64,000 nucleotides of DNA. Origin: Platynereis dumerilii. Lineage: Eukaryota > Annelida > Polychaeta > Phyllodocida > Nereididae. The notes under the pieces were generated by a model, which saw nothing but the letters and a program-made list of their open reading frames with translations, made no database searches and had not been told where the DNA came from. Where the stretch lies: the NCBI GenBank assembly GCA_026936325.1, contig JAPTHN010000109.1:372001-436000 (forward strand), in the 5' to 3' direction. Shown here in pieces: positions 14,201 through 23,049 of this stretch (positions are counted from its first letter, which is position 1; every line of letters starts with the position of its first letter). Made by a program: the position numbers and the translations under genes.

Positions 14201-17200
14201 AATTTGATTGATTTCTTAATTGGAAGTCTGCATTTGATGATGAAGACGAAGATGACTTGAAACCGTACGATGCCCACGCTCCTCCTGAATTATCGGACAA
14301 CTACTCGAGAGATTCCTACGACAACCCAAAGAAAGGAAACAGCCACTCGTCCAAAAGTGGATATGAAGCCTCGGCATCAAATTTTGAAGATGAGAAGGAT
14401 CGAGGCGACTATGATCCATCGTCCAAGTATGGATACGAAGAATCGGCACCAACTTATGCAGATGATGATGACCTGCCTGATCTCAATGCACCCTCGAAAC
14501 CATCTGGGCCATCCAAGTTTCTGCAGGTGAGGGGGAAGGTTTAGAGTGTAGCCTCAGTGAGCAAGACTAGTTAGTGGTGTTGCGTGATTATATTGGAAAT
14601 GTTATGTGTTGACATGTATAATGTTACCTTATTTTGTTAACAGCTGAAGGTCTAGTCATTAAGTAAGGTTGTGTGTAGAATTTAGCTTCTTTGGTAATTA
14701 GTTACTTCATCCCAAGAATTCAGGCATTCTCCGTACATATAGGTTATTTGATATATAGGTTATTTGATAAAAGGTGTGATGGTACACAATTATTCATTAA
14801 TGTCTATTTATGTCTGTGGAGGTTGGAAGTCAGTAATTGTTATAACTAGTAAATTGATGGTAAAATGTAAGAAGGAATATTTGGTGTATTCTAGATTGAT
14901 TGCTGGAATGTTTACGATAATGATATATTTTATTTAGTCTCCGGAGACAGAAATACTCTTCGTGGTAAAGAACTATTAAAATACAATTCCTGATTAAAAT
15001 TAATTAATTCCAGAGAGGCTTACAAACAGCAGCATCATCCATGAAGCCTCCTCCATCAAAGGACGCCAACCAGTCTGAAAGCTCATTGGTGATAATATCT
15101 GGTGATGAAGATGATGAGGATGACTTCTATGACGCTGAGGATTCGAAATCTAATGCCAAACCTGCTCAGTATAGTCCTATTGTAAGCGGTTCTGCTGTTC
15201 ATCAAGAATCACCTCTTCCTGAACCTGGAACTGTCGACGGGTCACTAATATTTGATGCAAGTGATGAGGAAGACTCAGATGATGGGTAAGAAAGATACAG
15301 AAATTTCTCCATTGAAAGAAACGTTCTAAGATTGCTACAGCCGTGGAAGTATGAGTGATTACCAAATTGTACCAAGACACTCCTTGTTAGGTCATATCGC
15401 TGTACTAGGAATGTTTCACTTGACTCGTATGCACCCAAGTGAGGTCATGTTCTGTTCTGTCCGAGCACAGTCCTACACTTCAGCGCTTGCTATATTAATT
15501 ATCAGTTGATGTAAGTTGTTGAATGAAAATCAACTCTTGCCCAGTCACCTGGGCCGATGTTGGACGGCTGTTTCAATCATCCTTCGCCACATTGCCGTGT
15601 CCTCCTTCTGTCCAAATTAGCCTACCAAGTACATAATACAGAACGTAAAGCCCCATTCATCCATCAATAAGTTAATATTGAATGAGTCATGCCACTCGCT
15701 ACTGAGGTCAGAGGCTTCCAATGGCAAATTGAAAACTCATTTAAATTTGAATGTGAAGATTGGAGCAGTAGTGACATCCTTGATCAAGTAATCAAATGTA
15801 ATCACTTTTCCTTCACTGGCTGTAATGCTTCTGAACTTGGGTATGTTTATCATGTGATGTGGTACTATTTGTTTCAGGTACAGTCGTAGCCCTCCGAAGA
15901 TGAGAGATTTGTCTTCCCTCCATACTAGTACCCACAAGTCGCCTGCTGTATCATCACCTTACAAATCTCCTGCCAAGATTGGCGCTAAAGCTGGGCTAGA
16001 TCGTCGTAGGTCTGTTGCTCACACTCCTAAATCTCCGGGCTCTCATTTAGGTCGCGAATACAGCCCTCCTGTGGTGCAGGAAGAGATAGCGTTTTCTCCA
16101 CAAGTCACTCAACCAGAAATCCACTTAGACAGGTCGACAGCAAATTCTGCGAAACGAAACCTCTCCGTTTATGCAGACGACGAGAATGACGATGATTCGC
16201 CCATAGGGACCACCAAGAAACTGCGACCCATCAATTACATCGCCTCTGATGATTCTGTTGTAAGTTTTCCATTCAGTTATGTGTTTTGCCTTTCCAGTCG
16301 AATACTAGCTTTTTGCTGTTCACAATATTTCTCAGCCTGCAGATATAATCCTGCCAAATATGCTCATTGCTCTTCTGTAAGTGTTCATAAACTTTTCTTG
16401 CTTCTGAAGTATTGTTAACGCTGAAAGTTTGCAAATTCATTGAAAGATAACTTTTTATTATGTTGACATTTGATGCAAATCTAGAGAATTTTCTTTTGCA
16501 CTGCTGTAATGTCCCAGTTCAAATTTATGCAACAGACCGTTTGCATGTGTGTGAGGACAAATTGGTGCGACCCGTGTCTCAATATTTGTCACTGTTTTAC
16601 ATGTGTGTCAGTCTGTCAGAAACAATATTGATAAACGAGCGTTTTTTCCCAGCATGCTATTGGTATATAACGTTTTGTAATCAGAGGTGACTTACTCTGT
16701 GTATAAACTTGACATGTCATCTGTATTCTTATACATTTGAATCTTAATTTTTTCTCTACTTTTAGGATTCCGTGGAAGAGGCAGTTCAAAAGTCTTTCTC
16801 AAATCACACTGAACCAGGTTAGCAAATTAAATTTCATAATGGCTATTTGTGAGTAAAGTCAAGGACTCAGTTCTTAAGCAGAATCCCATTATGGACCCTG
16901 CGTCTGCTATACACAAAGAGCAGTAGTGAATGTTCTCCAATTTGGAATTTCAATACATTCGTGATGGTGTCTATTTTGGGCTTATTCCATTCTTTATTAT
17001 CTTGTTTATGTACCCACCAGAACTGGCGGAACATCGTCATGGTTTTGAAGTTTATAAGTCAAGAATGCAATACCTTTGTCTTAACTACTTTTACCCAATG
17101 AAATGAATAACATGTTGCGTTGAGAAGTTATTAATATGATGGAAAGAAAACTTGTATTCTACAAAATGCATTTGACGAAATAAGCAATAAATCCATCAAA

Positions 17201-18232
17201 TTGAATCAATGCTGTTAGAGATTCCTGAATTAATTATTATTTTTGTCCCTTGCAGAAAAACGGCAGTTGAATTTCGACTCGACTGTCAATACAAGTTCGC
17301 GGGATACCACTGCCAATGGAACGACCAATGAATCAAATGCTGACCGTACCACGAATGACGAGGTGAACACAGCGGATGTGTCTCATGTCAGTAATGAGAA
17401 TGTGCAAGTGCCGGACAACCAAACATCTTTCATTGCTGCAAGTGACAATGATGAGAATAATGAGATGGAAACAGACAATGATAGAAGCAATGAAGAAATT
17501 GCGAATGGAGAAAATGAAGAGGAGCATGAAAAAATGGAGGAAGAGGAGGGACAAGTGGAGGAAGAGCATGAGGTAGAGCAGGAAGAGCAAGGAGAGCATG
17601 AACAAGAAGAAGAAGAGCATGAAGAGGAAGAAGAGGAGGAGGAGGAAGAAGAGGAAGAAGAGGAGGAGGAGTTAACTGAAGAGGAGGAAGCAGAGTATAT
17701 TAGACTTCTTACACAGAGCAAGTAAGTATATATTATGTGACTCGTTTCTTTCTTAGTCAGCAACACATTTTCAAAAGTTGGTCCTTGTCTGACACCACCA
17801 ACTGAGATTAAATCACAATGATCTTGAATTAAGATCTCTTGCGGCTTGTATGTTAAAATTGACAACATCAAATCATGAGTTTATTGAGTTGGCCTGATAA
17901 AAAATCTGAATCTGTTCAATTATTTCACCAAACAGTGGTTCATTGGCACGCATATTAATTATAATTAGCATATATCTTAATACTGGTAACTATTATATAA
18001 GGATTCTGATATGAGTTTCTGTCTAATTTATTTAACTCTATCTTCATTTGTTCATTGGCTTCCGTTTCAACATGATTGTGATCTTTTCAGGACTCTGTAC
18101 AAGGAAGGCGATCTCATCAATGCTCTGCAATACGCCCTTGATGCCCTGGAGATTTACAACGGAGATGAAAGGGCCCAGAAATTCACTCTCAAACTGCAGG
18201 CTAAGTTAAAAATGGCTGGCACCATTAGTTAG
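2119..18232 (+). CDS. ERCC6L: ERCC6L/PICH-like SNF2 DNA translocase, last 18 coding exons (5' partial)
   Basis: The family is a SNF2 ATPase that coats ultrafine anaphase DNA bridges and moves on stretched duplex DNA at centromeres. Eighteen exons joined at GT-AG borders keep one frame and give 1,172 visible residues, the first being A after a split W codon. Visible residues 1-55 hold the end of helicase lobe 1, 56-64 the box DYVILDEGH, 86-95 motif III (SGTPL), 278-383 lobe 2 with [10 protein letters not shown], and 402-405 RIGQ. The order and spacing of blocks follow vertebrate ERCC6L closely, including the HAAQRK-type segment after lobe 2. The C-terminal half is low-complexity and acidic with a Ser-Pro cluster, and the last exon is a TPR-like helix pair, as in PICH. 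Vertebrate proteins are about 1,250 residues; here about 190 more are missing at the N terminus. DEGH rather than DEAH is normal in the ERCC6/RAD54 branch. CSB/ERCC6 is excluded by the C-terminal architecture. Confidence 0.93.
2642..2863 (+). CDS. ERCC6L: ERCC6L exon (DEGH box and motif III)
   Basis: Seventy-four codons, phase 0 at both ends. It begins [13 protein letters not shown], then [19 protein letters not shown]. The DExH acid pair that coordinates magnesium is intact. Donor AAG/GTAAGT. Confidence 0.95.
2906..2967. mobile_element. 62-bp hAT-like micro-element
   Basis: It starts CAGGGTTCCCACTC and ends with the exact 14-bp inverse, GAGTGGGAACCCTG. ATCTGT stands directly on both sides (2900-2905 and 2968-2973), a probable target duplication. 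hAT elements give 8-bp duplications; only 6 bp match exactly here. It lies in the intron just after the DEGH exon. Confidence 0.7.
3017..4726 (+). mobile_element. Helitron-like (HINE-type) non-autonomous element, intron copy
   Basis: The left end is a hairpin, AACCGGCCAAAGGCCAGTT at 3022-3040, followed by ATTAGAGGAGGG. The right end has GGCCGGTTTT, then the 14-bp palindrome GAATCCATGGATTC (4710-4723) and TTG. The same end pattern closes the copies at 8025-10626 and 25468-28026. Internal satellite repeats, a 3' palindrome, related ends and no clear target duplication fit Helentron-associated elements. No coding region is seen. A foldback or other DNA element is the alternative. Confidence 0.6.
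4055..4600 (+). repeat. Internal satellite, about 128-bp monomers with AAGATGGC motif
   Basis: About four monomers follow one another, each with TTTATGAAATTTGG, GATTCACTTAGGGGTTCCCC, then CCAAGATGGCTGCCAAAATG and GAATTGCCCACTGTGAC. Related monomers of a different sub-family lie at 27135-27895 and one at 9690-9830. Confidence 0.8.
4793..4965 (+). CDS. ERCC6L: ERCC6L exon (lobe-linker, APYFLRR)
   Basis: Starts [14 protein letters not shown] after a long pyrimidine tract and contains [15 protein letters not shown], the conserved SNF2 motif IV segment. Ends in phase 2 (AAA GC) before GTAAGT. Confidence 0.95.
4987..5040 (+). repeat. SINE family 2 tail fragment
   Basis: Contains CCTCTAAATAGCCC, GGTGCTGATGGGGCGTAAAA and CACAAACTCACTCA. 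The same block recurs at seven other places in the window. It begins 21 bases after the end of the exon, inside the intron. Confidence 0.75.
5183..5355 (+). repeat. tRNA-derived SINE, divergent family 1 copy
   Basis: A tRNA-like head has a good B box (GGGTTCAAATCC) and a weaker A box. It is followed by the shared body (CTCAATCATCCTTAGCCTCA, TGTCCTCCCTGTCCTAAT) and a degenerate tail, CATAAATTCACGACATAAAC. Confidence 0.65.
5384..5489 (+). CDS. ERCC6L: ERCC6L exon ([11 protein letters not shown])
   Basis: One base completes GCA (Ala), then 35 codons, [20 protein letters not shown] to EEVRG. It matches the segment of ERCC6L that follows the insert between the lobes. Donor GGG/GTAAGA. Confidence 0.94.
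5535..5732 (+). repeat. tRNA-derived SINE, family 1, near full length
   Basis: The A box TGGTCTAGTGG and B box GGTTTGAATC are spaced as in a tRNA promoter. The body runs TTGGATGGCTGTTTCAAT to CTAATTAGCCTACCAAATGC, and the tail is GACGAGAAGCTCCAGTCATC with CATC repeats. RNA polymerase III promoter sequence is thus still visible, though the B box has one mismatch. Confidence 0.85.
5884..6002 (+). CDS. ERCC6L: ERCC6L exon ([10 protein letters not shown])
   Basis: Contains [19 protein letters not shown], the conserved helix before lobe 2 of SNF2 proteins. Ends in phase 2 (GG) before GTATGT. Confidence 0.95.
6201..6402 (+). CDS. ERCC6L: ERCC6L exon (ESGKM and VFSQS)
   Basis: Starts by completing Gly, then a short polar loop and [15 protein letters not shown] and [16 protein letters not shown], which open the second RecA-like lobe (motif IV). 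Donor CAG/GTTAGT. Confidence 0.95.
6463..6652 (+). repeat. tRNA-derived SINE, family 1, near full length
   Basis: The A box is TGAGTCTAGTGG and the B box a perfect GGGTTCAAATCC. The body is GAACGGTTTCAATCATCC and CCTAATTAGCCTACCAAG; the tail GGACGTAAGGCCCCAATCATC continues into ATC repeats. It lies in the intron between the VFSQS and GTI exons. Confidence 0.87.
6964..7077 (+). CDS. ERCC6L: ERCC6L exon (RIDGTI, FLLTTQ)
   Basis: Thirty-eight codons, phase 0. Carries [15 protein letters not shown] (motif IVa/V lead) and YNVFLLTTQ, the first half of motif V. Confidence 0.95.
7203..7251 (+). CDS. ERCC6L: ERCC6L micro-exon ([16 protein letters not shown])
   Basis: A 49-base exon holding the second half of motif V, the conserved [16 protein letters not shown] block. 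The last base T joins TT of the next exon to make Phe (FDPSWNP), which proves the phase. The intron after it is 4.8 kb and contains the nested Tc1. Confidence 0.94.
7274..7327 (+). repeat. SINE family 2 tail, degenerate
   Basis: Contains TCTCTAAATAGACC, TGCTGATGGGGCCCAAAACA and CAAACTCACCCACTTG, with a small deletion relative to the other copies. Confidence 0.65.
8025..10626 (+). mobile_element. Helitron-like composite element, copy 1 (inside Tc1)
   Basis: Starts TAAACGACCTATCGGCG then TTATTAGAGGAGGGC, and ends GCGCTAGGTCGTTTTTGAAT and the 14-bp palindrome GAATCCGCGGATTC plus TTG. It is collinear with 25468-28026 at high identity, including the short open frames near 8551 and 9367. Only about one satellite monomer remains (9690-9830), while an extra stretch of about 0.65 kb near 9925-10580 is absent from the other copy. 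No Rep or helicase is encoded, so it is non-autonomous. It splits the Tc1 transposase gene. Confidence 0.65.
10627..11495 (-). pseudogene. Tc1-like transposase remnant (DD34E family)
   Basis: Reading leftward from an ATG at 11493-11495 the start is MPKT, stop, EMSKRLRN, like the N-terminal helix-turn-helix of Tc1 proteins. An open segment at 11061-11360 contains [19 protein letters not shown] and FAQKHFD, matching the Tc1 block before the first catalytic Asp. Near the junction at 10627 the frame reads [14 protein letters not shown], the degenerate form of the block before the catalytic Glu. Several stops and frame changes make it non-functional, and the 3' end is cut by the nested element. 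Confidence 0.8.
12035..12224 (+). CDS. ERCC6L: ERCC6L exon ([15 protein letters not shown])
   Basis: Starts TT, completing Phe with the previous exon. Contains [20 protein letters not shown] and [20 protein letters not shown]. The arginine-finger motif VI (RIGQ) is intact. Ends phase 2 (CG) before GTATGT. Confidence 0.96.
12613..12764 (+). CDS. ERCC6L: ERCC6L exon (LHSAAQRK)
   Basis: Reads [20 protein letters not shown] and [17 protein letters not shown], the post-helicase segment typical of ERCC6L. Ends in phase 1 before GTAAGT. Confidence 0.95.
13096..13190 (+). CDS. ERCC6L: ERCC6L exon ([12 protein letters not shown])
   Basis: Completes Ala and reads [18 protein letters not shown] to DFIDQR. 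Human ERCC6L has GISDHDLMYT at the same point. Phase 0 at the end, donor AGA/GTAAGT. Confidence 0.93.
13497..13814 (+). CDS. ERCC6L: ERCC6L exon (VNKARTLIQ, acidic linker)
   Basis: A run of 106 codons from [15 protein letters not shown] to KNEQQ. It parallels the human VQKAQFLVEFESQN segment, then becomes a disordered linker with [13 protein letters not shown] and a helix-like [14 protein letters not shown]. Confidence 0.9.
14227..14526 (+). CDS. ERCC6L: ERCC6L exon (acidic linker with [13 protein letters not shown] repeats)
   Basis: One hundred codons, phase 0, starting [15 protein letters not shown]. Two similar blocks, [20 protein letters not shown] and [16 protein letters not shown], look like an internal duplication. 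The acceptor (TTAATTGGAAG) is weak in pyrimidines, so an alternative start a few bases away is possible. Disordered; no domain. Confidence 0.82.
15014..15285 (+). CDS. ERCC6L: ERCC6L exon (acidic, [12 protein letters not shown])
   Basis: Ninety codons plus two bases. Contains [18 protein letters not shown], which resembles a SUMO-interacting motif (a short hydrophobic run followed by acidic residues), and [13 protein letters not shown] near the end. SUMO binding has been reported for vertebrate PICH; its presence here is inference from the motif. Confidence 0.85.
15530..15668 (+). repeat. SINE family 1, 5'-truncated
   Basis: Body GATGTTGGACGGCTGTTTCA and CCATTCATCCATC tail, with AATTAGCCTACCAAGTACAT between. 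The tRNA-like head is missing. Confidence 0.75.
15878..16259 (+). CDS. ERCC6L: ERCC6L exon (Ser/Thr-Pro cluster, PICH-family region)
   Basis: Completes Gly, then 127 codons. Contains [39 protein letters not shown] and FSPQ. Minimal CDK sites (S/T-P) are dense, and SSP fits the core of a polo-box docking motif once phosphorylated. Vertebrate PICH has a Cdk1-dependent Plk1 docking site in the equivalent C-terminal part. [10 protein letters not shown] resembles the SRRSL block of the PICH family domain. Phase 0 donor GTT/GTAAGT. Confidence 0.88.
16766..16817 (+). CDS. ERCC6L: ERCC6L small exon ([17 protein letters not shown])
   Basis: A 52-base exon with a strong acceptor (TTTCTCTACTTTTAG) and donor CAG/GTTAGC. 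It preserves frame on both sides: phase 0 in, phase 1 out. Confidence 0.82.
17256..17721 (+). CDS. ERCC6L: ERCC6L exon (Thr/Asn-rich then poly-Glu)
   Basis: Begins [11 protein letters not shown], passes through a Thr/Asn-rich stretch, then about 75 residues that are mostly Glu, including one run of 17 Glu near 17620-17671 in GAA/GAG repeats. It ends [18 protein letters not shown], where the Tyr and Leu residues correspond to the DYETLVKRGKE start of the human C-terminal TPR. Poly-Glu length probably varies between alleles. Confidence 0.9.
18091..18232 (+). CDS. ERCC6L: ERCC6L terminal exon (C-terminal TPR-like helices)
   Basis: Reads [20 protein letters not shown] then [20 protein letters not shown] and TAG. 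It matches human KECGKIQEALNCLVKALDI in spacing and ends at a similar distance after the TPR. No canonical AATAAA was found in the next 450 bases; TATAAA at about 18469 is a possible variant signal. Confidence 0.93.
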
Positions 18233-18774
18233 GGTTTACTTCTATTAGAAAAACTGTTTTTCTTCATTTGATTGTGTCATCTTACAGTCGTTCATTATCA
18301 TTGTATAAGTAGTTCATTATCTTTTAATAAGCTTTCAAGTCCCAGATGCAAGACTGCACATATCATATTTGTTTTATATTGACTTCAGTTGTCATTGATG
18401 CAAGTATACTTATTTTAGATTTTTAAGTAAGAGCTGGTTTGATCTCTTTATAATTTTCAGAAATACTATAAAAAGGTCCAATTTTCTTAAGCTAGATATT
18501 TTTAGTATTTCAAACAGGAGGTCATATTGTATTGTATTTCAAATTTGAGGTTATAAACTATTGTATTGAATGTGTCCTGATGCTCAAATTTGAATTTAAT
18601 CTCATAGATTTAGCGATTTGGATAAGTATTATAATTAGCAATTCAGAATTTTAGTTGTTTTTCTTGAGCATTGACTGAAATTATAATTTCTGATTTGGTG
18701 CATCCTTTGTCGATTTCACTTCGAAGTTGAGGTAATTGATATGTATATTTGTCAACATTACTGGCTGTAAAAAA
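18233..18774 (+). other. 3' UTR and downstream DNA
   Basis: AT-rich sequence with no coding signal. The transcript end is not determined. Confidence 0.5.
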
Positions 18775-18925
18775 GAGCACGTTCATGTAACCATCAGCTA
18801 TACATTGTAGGAGCACATTCATGTTACCGTCAGCTATAGATTGTGGGAGCATATTCAATTTCATTCATGTTACCATTAGCTATAGGTTATAGGAACATGT
18901 TCATGTTACCATCAGCTATAGATTA
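18775..18925 (+). repeat. 36-bp minisatellite, left part
   Basis: About four degenerate units of GGAGCACATTCATGTTACCA then TCAGCTATAGATTATA. It is separated from the right part at 19856 by an inserted element. Confidence 0.85.
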
Positions 18926-19855
18926 GGGGAGAGGCAGGTTAGTTGAGACGTTTTTCAGAAAAGCTCGCCTCCAAGCTAAACGAACGATGATATTGGAATG
19001 ACGAATAGTCATGTGCATGGGGAAATACATTGTTCAAATATATGGGGAAACTTGACTTTCTCTGTTGGATAGTTTTTACCCCAGATGGCGTCAAAATAGG
19101 TCATGTCAAATGTATCAACTAACCCACCTGGTAAGGTTAGTTGATACACCCAGGCAGGGTAGTTGATACACCAAAGCCTGATGGACAATACAAAGAAAAA
19201 GTCACATAATTCCGCCTTGGTAGGATACTATAAAACCATACGCCTTCACCGATCTACTTTCTGTTCCCATGGATGCATATCTGCTACCATTGTGAGTCTG
19301 ATCTGATGGTCGACCTGTTGGGAGGGGGAGATCTCATGATTATTTCAACCTAAGATTCATCTATAGAGCTTTTTCGTGTAAACTACTGAGTAACACCTAG
19401 CATTATGATTGTACTAATAGGTCAGGGTTGTTATTTTGACCAGGCCAGCCAACAAAACCTAACCAATCTGCTGTATCAACAAACCCATCCACTCGATTAT
19501 GTCAGAAAACAGCAGGTCTCTTGACCACAGGTTAACCTAGGTCATCTTTGATGGCTTATAAATAACCCTTTTCACAAACCTTATCCATATACTGAGTTAC
19601 TCTGAATCATCCTTCACTATAGCGAGAGAAAAAAAATCGCAAGATTTCAGCACAAATTTACTAGGAACAGTGATTTTTGAATTTTTTGACTTTTCTCCAA
19701 AGTCTTGATTCTGATTCTACATTGACCAAGATGAGAAGATGTGTTTTTTTATTCTGCTTCTTACAAATGCCAACACTTTCTCAAATGACCATTTCTCTGA
19801 CCAGGAGGTGGGGCGTATCAACTAACCTTGCGTCTCAACTAACCTGCCTCTCCCC
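18926..19855. mobile_element. 930-bp non-autonomous element, TA target, 25-bp perfect inverted ends
   Basis: Ends begin GGGGAGAGGCAGGTTAGTTG and continue GAGACG, perfect inverse over 25 bp. The interrupted minisatellite unit (GATTATAGGA) shows a TA duplication at 18924-18925 and 19856-19857. Inside both arms, further copies of GTTAGTTGATACACC or its inverse occur (near 19110-19170 and 19815). No transposase is encoded. Target and size suggest a Tc1/mariner-class derivative, but the end sequence is not one I recognise. Confidence 0.85.
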
Positions 19856-20230
19856 TATAGGAACACATTCATTCATGATACCCTCATCTCGAGATTATAG
19901 GAGCATACTCATGTTGCCATCAGCTGGAGATTATAGGAGCACGTTCATGTTACCATCAGCTGGAAATTATAGGTGCACATTCATGTTACCATCAACTATA
20001 GATTTTAGGAGCACATTCATGTTACCATCAGCTGGAAATTATAGGAGCACATTCATGTTACCCTCAGCTAGAGATTATAGGAGCACATTACTGGCTGTCA
20101 AAACGAGCATGTCTAGAGATTATAGGAGCATATTCATATTACCATCATTATAGGAGCAAATTCATGGTACCACCAGCTAGAGATTATAGGAGCACATTCA
20201 TGTTACCCGATTATAGGAGTTATTAGAAAG
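19856..20230 (+). repeat. 36-bp minisatellite, right part
   Basis: About ten units, some shortened. Because 36 is divisible by three, a chance open frame with a 12-residue repeat runs through it. The last units shorten and decay. Confidence 0.85.
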
Positions 20231-23049
20231 TTGGGAGACTTGTAACGGCTAGGCCAATGATGGCAGTTGAAGACTTGTTATAGCTTTTTGAATTGACAGG
20301 CCTTGCCATAAACCTTTTTTATGGTTGAATGATGTGGTCGTAATAATTAGATCACCCTTTCAGAATCAAAATGATAGTATCCTCTTGTCCTAATTGAAAA
20401 CTTTTAAGTTAGGTGCGCAACCGAGGTTGGGTTCATTACTTTCACAATTACTAATCACACTTTCTCAGCAGTCAATTACAGTTACAATTACTGTTAGCTT
20501 AAAACTATTACAATTAAAAAAATATGAAAAAGCTTGGGCGCATAATTATTTGGGACACTATACTCGTATGTATATTTGCATGAACTTAAAATTCATGTAA
20601 TTTTATGAATGGAAGCTTACCAGGTGTAAGTTATTCGCTTCTGTTTAAATGTTATGAAGATGATTTAGAAGATCTGCAGTATTATGTGATATTATAGAGT
20701 AGGTGTAAAGGTAGTTTTATTCATTGATTGTTATGATTTTTAAAGCCAGGTACTTGAAAGGCGATTTTGTGCATAATGTCATATTTTGTACCTCGCATTT
20801 TTCGCTACATGAAAATTATACAGGGAATTGAGTGCCCCTTTGTACTTTCTACCAATGGTGCCTATAAAAAATATTTAAAAATTGATTAAAAAGAGGCAGT
20901 AGTTGACCTACAAATTTTATTTTCAGTTGTTTGTTTTATCATGTTTGTGACCTGTTTCAAGGATTACATTGAAGGGATTACTTAACTCCTCTCTTTCAAA
21001 TTTGGAGTGTAGGCCTATTATTAAAGTGTCAGTCATAAGGCATGTGAATCTCATCCAAGGGTTTCAAAGAGTTTGTGGTTGGCTGGTTGCAGAGATTATT
21101 TCTGACTCCTATCTTAACAATTTTGAAGATATTAACAATTTTGAAGATATTAAATATTAAAATGTCTGTCTGGCATGTGAATTTCATCAAATGGTTTGAT
21201 AAAAAGGTTATGTGTTAAGTCTGGGCTATTATTAGGCATTTGGTTGGTTTCTGTTCCGGACTCCGGGTCTTTTTTGTTAAGTCCTGTGGCAATGTGACCC
21301 GGGGTTTTGATTAGAGTCTTATTGACCCCTTCATTTTCATGAACAAAAATATTTTAGATTGGTATTTGAGAATGTGACTGGCGTCCGACTTTGTTAAGTT
21401 AGCAGACCTTTTATTTCGAAGGACAATATTAAAATGTCTGTCCTGAGGCATGTGAATCTCATCAAAGGGTTTTCAAGAAAGAAATTTAACAATTTATGAA
21501 ACCTGGTTAAAAAAGTGGTGAGTTTCAGTTCAGTGGTATTGTGTAACCCAAGATGTCCATGTTCGGTTTTCAGCGATAAGGCCTCTGGGATAATTTTCTA
21601 TTGTTCACCATCATGACTGTCCATGTCGTTTGATGGGCTTCGGTTCAGATTTCTAATTTGTTCCTGTGGTAATGATAATCTTCCTGATCAACCCGTTTGA
21701 TCTTCAAAATCGGGATTTGTTTAGATGATTGGTACACTGTATTTGAGAATGTTAATGATGCATAATTAAAGTTGAATGCTACAGAGTACAGCTGCTCCAC
21801 CTATTGTACTCCACAGTTCAGCAAAAATACCCTAGCTGGTGGCTCCCCCGATTGTTCATATGCATTGGAAAAGCCACAGAGTTTTGAAAACAGGGGTACG
21901 CTCACTCCAAGGCTGCTGGCTCAGCCAGGAACAATGGCTCAAGCTCTATAAATGCACACATTTTGGGTCGATATACAGGCCCATAATCCAATCCAACTTT
22001 CATAAAAATTGAAGAAGGAGTCTTTGAGATATTCAAGTTTATCTTAAGGGGGACTTATTTTTGTTGAACTGTTTTTCATAATTTTCTCATATTGTACACC
22101 AAGTAACTCTCAAAAAACATCGGTAACCCCCCTTCAAAGACACGTTTTCCAATTAAGTGTATCTTCAGCTATATTCCTTTAATTTTTCATAAATGTCTCA
22201 TGGATATTGTTGGAGTGACGCTGTTTTTCATTATAACTCCCACACTTTTTTAGTATTTTACTGTAAAGACATAAGATTTTCAAAAAATCATAGTTCGAAA
22301 ATTATTTTGGATAGCCCGCCTGTTTTTTTGCACTGGAAAGCTTTCTTTTTGATGAACTTTTTGGCAAAGTTTCAGGAATATCTCATGGATTTTAGATTTC
22401 TTGCCAAGTGTGGGATTCAACTTTAATGGATGATATTAAAATGTCAGTCATGAGGCATGTGAATCTCATTAAAAGATTTTGAAAAATAAATGTAGCAATG
22501 TTTTTATGATGGTGCAAAGATGTTTTTGTTTCAGTTCGGTGACAGTGCGAACCAAAAAGAATGTTCAGCTTTGTGGGTAAGGTCTGGGCCCTCGGAGATT
22601 ATTCTCTATTGTTCGCATGTCTCTCAATAGCCCTATCAGGTGCTGATGACACGAAAAACACCCAAGTCTCTCATTCCATAGTTCTCTATGTAATTTGAAT
22701 GGTTCAGTATGCTTTTGTCTCATTTCGTCCTATAGCAATGATAACCTCGGTTGGTTACATATCCCGTGAATGAAAATGTTCTTGATTGGTATTTGAGAAT
22801 GTGTCTAATGATATCTCTATCCTACTTCATTTAGTAAGATTTTCAACATGAAGGATACTAATTTCAAAATGTCCGTAATGAGGCATGTGAATGTCATCGA
22901 AAGGTTTAGAAAAATAAGTATAACAGTGCTCTTGAGTGATTATTTTTCACCGTTTATTTTATTGGCTTCCGTTATCCAACTCGTGAAACGCAAGATTTTT
23001 GAATCAGGATGATATTAAACTGTCTTTCATAAGACTTGGAAATCTTATC
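20231..23049. other. AT-rich intergenic DNA with a decaying long-period repeat
   Basis: No exon seen. A block of about 45 bases (ATTAAAATGTC, GAGGCATGTGAATCTCATCA, then AAAGGTTT) recurs in the same orientation near 21015, 21155, 21427, 22432, 22866 and 23010, with unequal spacing. Confidence 0.6.

Noticed and set aside
17383-17871. Minus-strand frame of 162 codons rich in Ser
   Set aside because: It is the complement of the poly-Glu repeat of the ERCC6L exon.
19677-20153. 158-codon frame with 12-residue repeats
   Set aside because: The repeat part is the 36-bp minisatellite and the rest is the end of an inserted element.
18775-20230. CRISPR-like array of 36-bp repeats
   Set aside because: Units are directly adjacent without spacers and lie in animal DNA; it is a minisatellite.
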